Source: Larix sibirica (taxonomy: Eukaryota; Streptophyta; Pinopsida; Pinales; Pinaceae). From it: a DNA stretch of 10,279 nucleotides. The notes beneath the pieces were generated by a model. The model ran no database searches, was not told the DNA's origin, and saw nothing but the letters and a program-made list of their open reading frames with translations. Positions 8,040 to 10,279 of the stretch are shown here, one piece after another (the first letter of the stretch is position 1; each line of letters opens with the position of its first letter). Location: contig NWUY0304310077.1 of assembly GCA_004151065.3 (NCBI GenBank), positions 1-10,279 on the forward strand, in the 5' to 3' direction. The translations under genes were made by a program, and so were the position numbers.

Positions 8040-8667
8040 TTAAATGCCCAACCTAAAAGAGTAGAAGCCAATGCCATAGGCTACACCATAGACAACTGCT
8101 GACATTTCCCCCTCCTGATATAACCAAGCAAGAATGCATCACCAGTCAATTGTTGCAGGAGGAGGGTTCTTCTGAGGCTGGGGGTATGAATTTTAAAGAT
8201 GAACAATAGATTGCAGAGGTTCTAGGAAGCTTAAGATGACGTTGTTAACAAGTCAGGAGCTGAAGAAGAGATGGTGGAGTGTGCAACAATGCCAAAAGTG
8301 TTTTCCATATTCCTAGTAATGCTGGGTATGAGGAGCACTACTCAAGAAACTACATCCCATCCTATTGCATAGCTTGCAACTAATTCTCAAACAAATATTT
8401 ACATGTTTGCTTGCACCTTCTCACATATCTGTCTAAAGCATTAATGTCAAGTTTCAACAAGTCCCAGTTTTTCAATGGTAGCTATTCAATACGGATCGTT
8501 TTAATCATTCTAAGGATGCTCAGTCTTTGCATCAGTTATTAAGAGTTTGCATGGCTAATTTGGCCATGCGTATCCTAGATTTATTTGTTGTATATTCCTC
8601 TCTTCTTCCACCTCCTATACTATCACTGAAGATGGTGGAAGATGTGTCCTTGTCATCTACATGTTAG
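8040..8667 (+). pseudogene. Decayed coding region of unknown product, copy B
   Basis: This is the copy B version of the region at 5040-5676. One frame reads TKQECITSQLLQEEGSSEAG before a TAG. The next recognisable piece, after a frame change, contains EEEMVECATM and then loses one base relative to copy A. The final piece is open from 8482 to 8664 (61 codons), with FNHSKDAQSLHQLL and LAMRILDLF followed by SLLPPPILSL. Its TAG at 8665 falls inside the LTR-like block, so the natural end of the coding sequence has been replaced. The mixed acidic and Ser/Gln-rich composition of the first piece looks like ordinary plant protein sequence. The family was not recognised. Confidence 0.45.
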
Positions 8668-8767
8668 CACGCAAATTGTACCCTGTAAAACCCAAGTAAG
8701 ACAATGAATTCAGTGGGATAAATGTATGCAACTTCTAAGAGCATTATCCAATGTGTCACTAATAACA
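8662..8767 (-). mobile_element. Short LTR-like block (TGTTA...TAACA), likely 3' LTR
   Basis: This 106-base block has perfect 5-base inverted termini TGTTA/TAACA. On the minus strand it is immediately preceded by the purine-rich GAATGGAGAGGAG (8780-8768), the layout of a polypurine tract next to a 3' LTR. Its other end lies 2 bases from where copy B homology to copy A stops, as expected for an insertion junction. The bases beside it (CTACA, 8657-8661) and on the other side (CTCCT) do not match, so it is not a solo LTR. The partner LTR was not found downstream in the window, so the element either runs past the right edge or is truncated. The length is in the range of short-LTR (TRIM-like) elements. 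Confidence 0.55.
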
Positions 8768-8780
8768 CTCCTCTCCATTC
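8768..8780 (-). other. Candidate polypurine tract
   Basis: On the minus strand it reads GAATGGAGAGGAG, purine at 12 of 13 positions, and abuts the TGTTA start of the LTR-like block. That position is where second-strand priming occurs in LTR retroelements. Confidence 0.5.
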
Positions 8781-9318
8781 GAGGTGACTTGAATTCACCC
8801 TCGGGGGGGTCCCTCAATGTCCTTACGCTGCCTGGAACTTCAGATCTGCAAAATAAATGTTAAGACAGCGAAAGATGACTGGAAATTAATTTAAAAATGG
8901 TGATTGTCCACTGTTGAGAATGCCCAAAATGATAAAATCTGCGTGTAAGATGAATATAATTGATATCCAGCACACAAAACTACTTAGATCTATGATATAA
9001 AGTAAAAAAACAGTGAGCAAAAAGTCATTTTATACTACTGTACCAAAAAAATCAGCGAGATAAAATTTATAGCAGCGGTGTTTATTCTGTCTTTGGCAAA
9101 CAAATAAATGTAGCCAAAGGACATGTTTTAAAAATTTGTTGACAGTGGTGCAAGACCTTTTTAAAACCAGCTCAATTAAAATGGAAAATAAGAAACATAA
9201 GGTTCTTCTAAATGGTAGATTTCACCTAGATAAAAGGCTAGAAACTTCTAAATTATTGCACATAAAATAAATCAAAATACCATCAAACCCTGAGAGCCGG
9301 ATATGAGCATAACAAAGC
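8781..9318. other. No gene seen; possible internal region or intron
   Basis: This stretch is mostly AT-rich. On the minus strand, ATTTATTTTGCAG at about 8846-8858 resembles a splice acceptor, followed by a more GC-rich 70 bases up to the purine tract. There are no long conserved frames, no RNA gene and no gag or pol similarity. It is either the non-coding interior of the minus-strand LTR element or an intron and exon of an unidentified transcript. Confidence 0.35.
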
Positions 9319-9324
9319 TTTATT
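9319..9324 (-). terminator. Candidate AATAAA polyadenylation signal
   Basis: AATAAA occurs on the minus strand about 165 bases downstream of the TATA box at 9488-9497. In an LTR this would mark the R/U5 region. In an ordinary gene it could be coincidental in AT-rich DNA. Confidence 0.3.
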
Positions 9325-9487
9325 TTGGATAAATCAAAAGGTTGATTACACCAAAGAGATGGAGACAGAACTGGTACAATGATACTCCCTGCACAAGATA
9401 TAGAAGCTAGAGGAGAGAAGAGAAGAAAAATGCGGAAGAGAATGAGCTCCTCCTGAAGAAGATCCGATCTCAAATGTGTGTGCTCCT

Positions 9488-9497
9488 CTTTTTATAG
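9488..9497 (-). promoter_or_regulatory. Minus-strand TATA box
   Basis: CTATAAAAAG on the minus strand is a near-ideal plant TATA box and would place a start near 9455-9465. Downstream the minus strand becomes C/T-rich, typical of a plant leader, and upstream lies the CATGCA cluster. A 99-codon open frame crosses the TATA box and is considered fortuitous. The module could belong to an LTR U3 region or to a host promoter. Confidence 0.5.
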
Positions 9498-9717
9498 CAT
9501 GAATAACTTTTAGGTCAAGAGAGGGGGGCACATTAGGCCAAGGAGGAAGAGGGGCACACGGGTCATGAACAGAAGGAGTTTCTTTCAGTTCTAACTCTGA
9601 TGAAGTGACCGAAATCCATGCGTACTGATGTGAAGTGCTCCTCACTCTAGTCTTCTGAGGGGCATATTAGCTAACGGATTCTGACTTTGGTTTAACTCAT
9701 ACTGATGCTAACTCACT

Positions 9718-9971
9718 CATGCATGCGCCTTAGATCACTCTAGTGGTCAATGCCTGCGCCATGTTTAACTGAAGTAAATCCCTACATGCGCTCATGAAGA
9801 CTCCAGTGATCCATGCAATCGCCCTGTCTAATTGAAGTACATCCCTACATGTGCTCTTGAAACTCCAGTGGTCCATGCATGCACTGTAGTTAACTGCCAC
9901 TTTTTCTCAAGTTGATGCATTTGCGTGCATGCACCATGCAAAACGATGCATGTCCATGCATGTGCCATGCA
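9718..9971. promoter_or_regulatory. Cluster of RY (CATGCA) motifs
   Basis: CATGCA cores, or their reverse complement, occur at 9718-9726, 9812-9817, 9874-9881, 9926-9933, 9935-9940, 9947-9952, 9955-9962 and 9966-9971. Six of the eight fall within 100 bases. RY motifs are bound by plant B3 factors of the ABI3/FUS3/LEC2 group, which act in seed and embryo expression. The cluster lies about 220-480 bases upstream of the minus-strand TATA box. The motifs are seen directly; binding is inference. Confidence 0.5.
9737..9897 (+). repeat. 62-63 base tandem repeat, about 2.6 units
   Basis: Units start at 9737, 9800 and 9862 with the shared beginning ACTC(T/C)AGTG and an internal ATCCCTACATG. They are moderately diverged and the third unit is incomplete. 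Units 2 and 3 each carry one CATGCA, so repeat copying may have multiplied part of the motif cluster. Confidence 0.75.
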
Positions 9972-10199
9972 AGTCAAAATCCTAACCCTAAAAATGAAGT
10001 ATCTTGTATGTTGCTTGAAAATGTCTTATTGGAAACCTGAGCTCACAAGGATGTGAAAAATGGGATCATCTCTATCATACGATCTGTTGAACCTTGTTTC
10101 CTAAAAAATAGTAATCTTCTCAAAATTGATAAAACTTGTGAAATATCTATATATGTGCTAAGGAAAACATCATTGTACCAATCGTATGTCTGAATTCCA
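9972..10199. other. No feature seen
   Basis: This stretch is AT-rich with no open frame, repeat or RNA gene recognised. A single CCTAACCCTAA near 9981 is too short to be a telomere tract. Confidence 0.4.
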
Positions 10200-10279
10200 T
10201 GTTGGAATCGATTTAATACTGAGAGGGGGGGGGTGAATCAGTATTAGCGCAGTTATGAACAATTTTTACTTCTTATCAA
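10200..10279 (+). mobile_element. Possible LTR start running off the window
   Basis: The sequence opens with TGTTGGAATCG, a beginning found in many plant LTRs, and is followed by a G-run flanked by inverted arms. The window ends before any PBS, TATA box or LTR end could be seen, so this rests on the terminus and the hairpin alone. Confidence 0.3.
10214..10246. repeat. Hairpin with a nine-G loop
   Basis: The arms TAATACTGA (10214-10222) and TCAGTATTA (10238-10246) are perfect reverse complements. They enclose a 15-base loop containing nine consecutive G (10225-10233). It can be drawn as a stem-loop in RNA or single-stranded DNA. G-run blocks of this kind recur in plant repeats, from general recollection, but no family could be assigned. 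Confidence 0.75.

Larger units (their letters stand above)
5998..8660 (+). repeat. Segmental duplication, copy B
   Basis: This is the second, more compact copy, collinear with copy A and in the same orientation. It lacks the SINE, the 40-base doubling and the two long A-specific segments. It therefore probably lies closer to the ancestral layout at those sites, although B-specific deletions are possible. Homology to A ends at 8659, two bases before a TGTTA-starting LTR-like block, which suggests an insertion cut the copy at its right end. Confidence 0.9.

Noticed and set aside
1128-8660. The two duplication copies as LTRs of one element
   Set aside because: They are thousands of bases long, lack TG/CA termini and flank only about 325 bases with no primer-binding site or polypurine tract.
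8662-8767. Solo LTR
   Set aside because: The five bases on each side (CTACA and CTCCT) do not match, and a purine tract adjoins one side, so a longer element fits better.
9222-9473. 83-codon minus-strand open frame
   Set aside because: It coincides with the leader-like stretch just after the TATA box and contains the AATAAA. It resembles transcribed non-coding sequence more than protein.
9346-9645. 99-codon minus-strand open frame
   Set aside because: It runs straight across the TATA box, and its Ser/Pro-rich product matches nothing recognised.
9981-9992. Interstitial telomere repeat
   Set aside because: There is only about one CCCTAA unit, which is expected by chance.

Overview
This looks like nuclear DNA from a large, repeat-rich plant genome, most likely a gymnosperm. 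The grounds are the AT-rich composition, a plant-type retroelement RNase H remnant, a tRNA-derived SINE, LTR-like termini, and no compact genes or bacterial operon signals. No complete functional gene can be supported. The species call is inference.

The central feature is a diverged direct segmental duplication. Copy A spans about 1128-5672 and copy B about 5998-8660, separated by about 325 bases. By eye they match at roughly 80-85% in four collinear blocks: 1128-1390 with 5998-6168; 1915-2864 with 6172-7111; 3098-4076 with 7122-7996; and 4974-5672 with 7997-8660. Copy A is longer because it holds a SINE with a 12-base target-site duplication (2865-3097), a perfect 40-base tandem doubling (3800-3879), an expanded 44-46 base repeat (about 1172-1310), and two segments missing from B (about 1395-1914 and 4077-4973). 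Where checked, copy B preserves the unfilled or undoubled state.

Each copy carries a minus-strand exon-like stretch and a plus-strand decayed coding stretch. The minus-strand exon is open in B (6770-7017, 81 codons ending in TAA). In A it has a one-base deletion, a six-base deletion and a stop. The plus-strand stretch (about 5040-5676 in A, 8040-8667 in B) keeps recognisable shared peptides but is frameshifted in both copies. Neither product could be named with confidence.

Left of the duplication, 399-939 is a broken RNase H domain from a plant retroelement; two of its four expected catalytic acidic residues are gone. Right of copy B, homology to A stops within 2 bases of a 106-base block bounded by TGTTA and TAACA and followed by a purine-rich tract on the minus strand. 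This is best read as the 3' LTR of a minus-strand LTR element that interrupted copy B and runs rightward, possibly off the window.

The right-hand 1.5 kb holds a minus-strand promoter-like arrangement: an AATAAA at 9319-9324, a TATA box at 9488-9497, and a dense cluster of CATGCA (RY) motifs at 9718-9971 overlapping a 62-63 base tandem repeat. The window ends in a TGTTGGAAT start followed by a G-run hairpin, probably another LTR terminus. The left edge (1-167) also has a CATGCA cluster and ends in the reverse complement of TGTTGGAAT.
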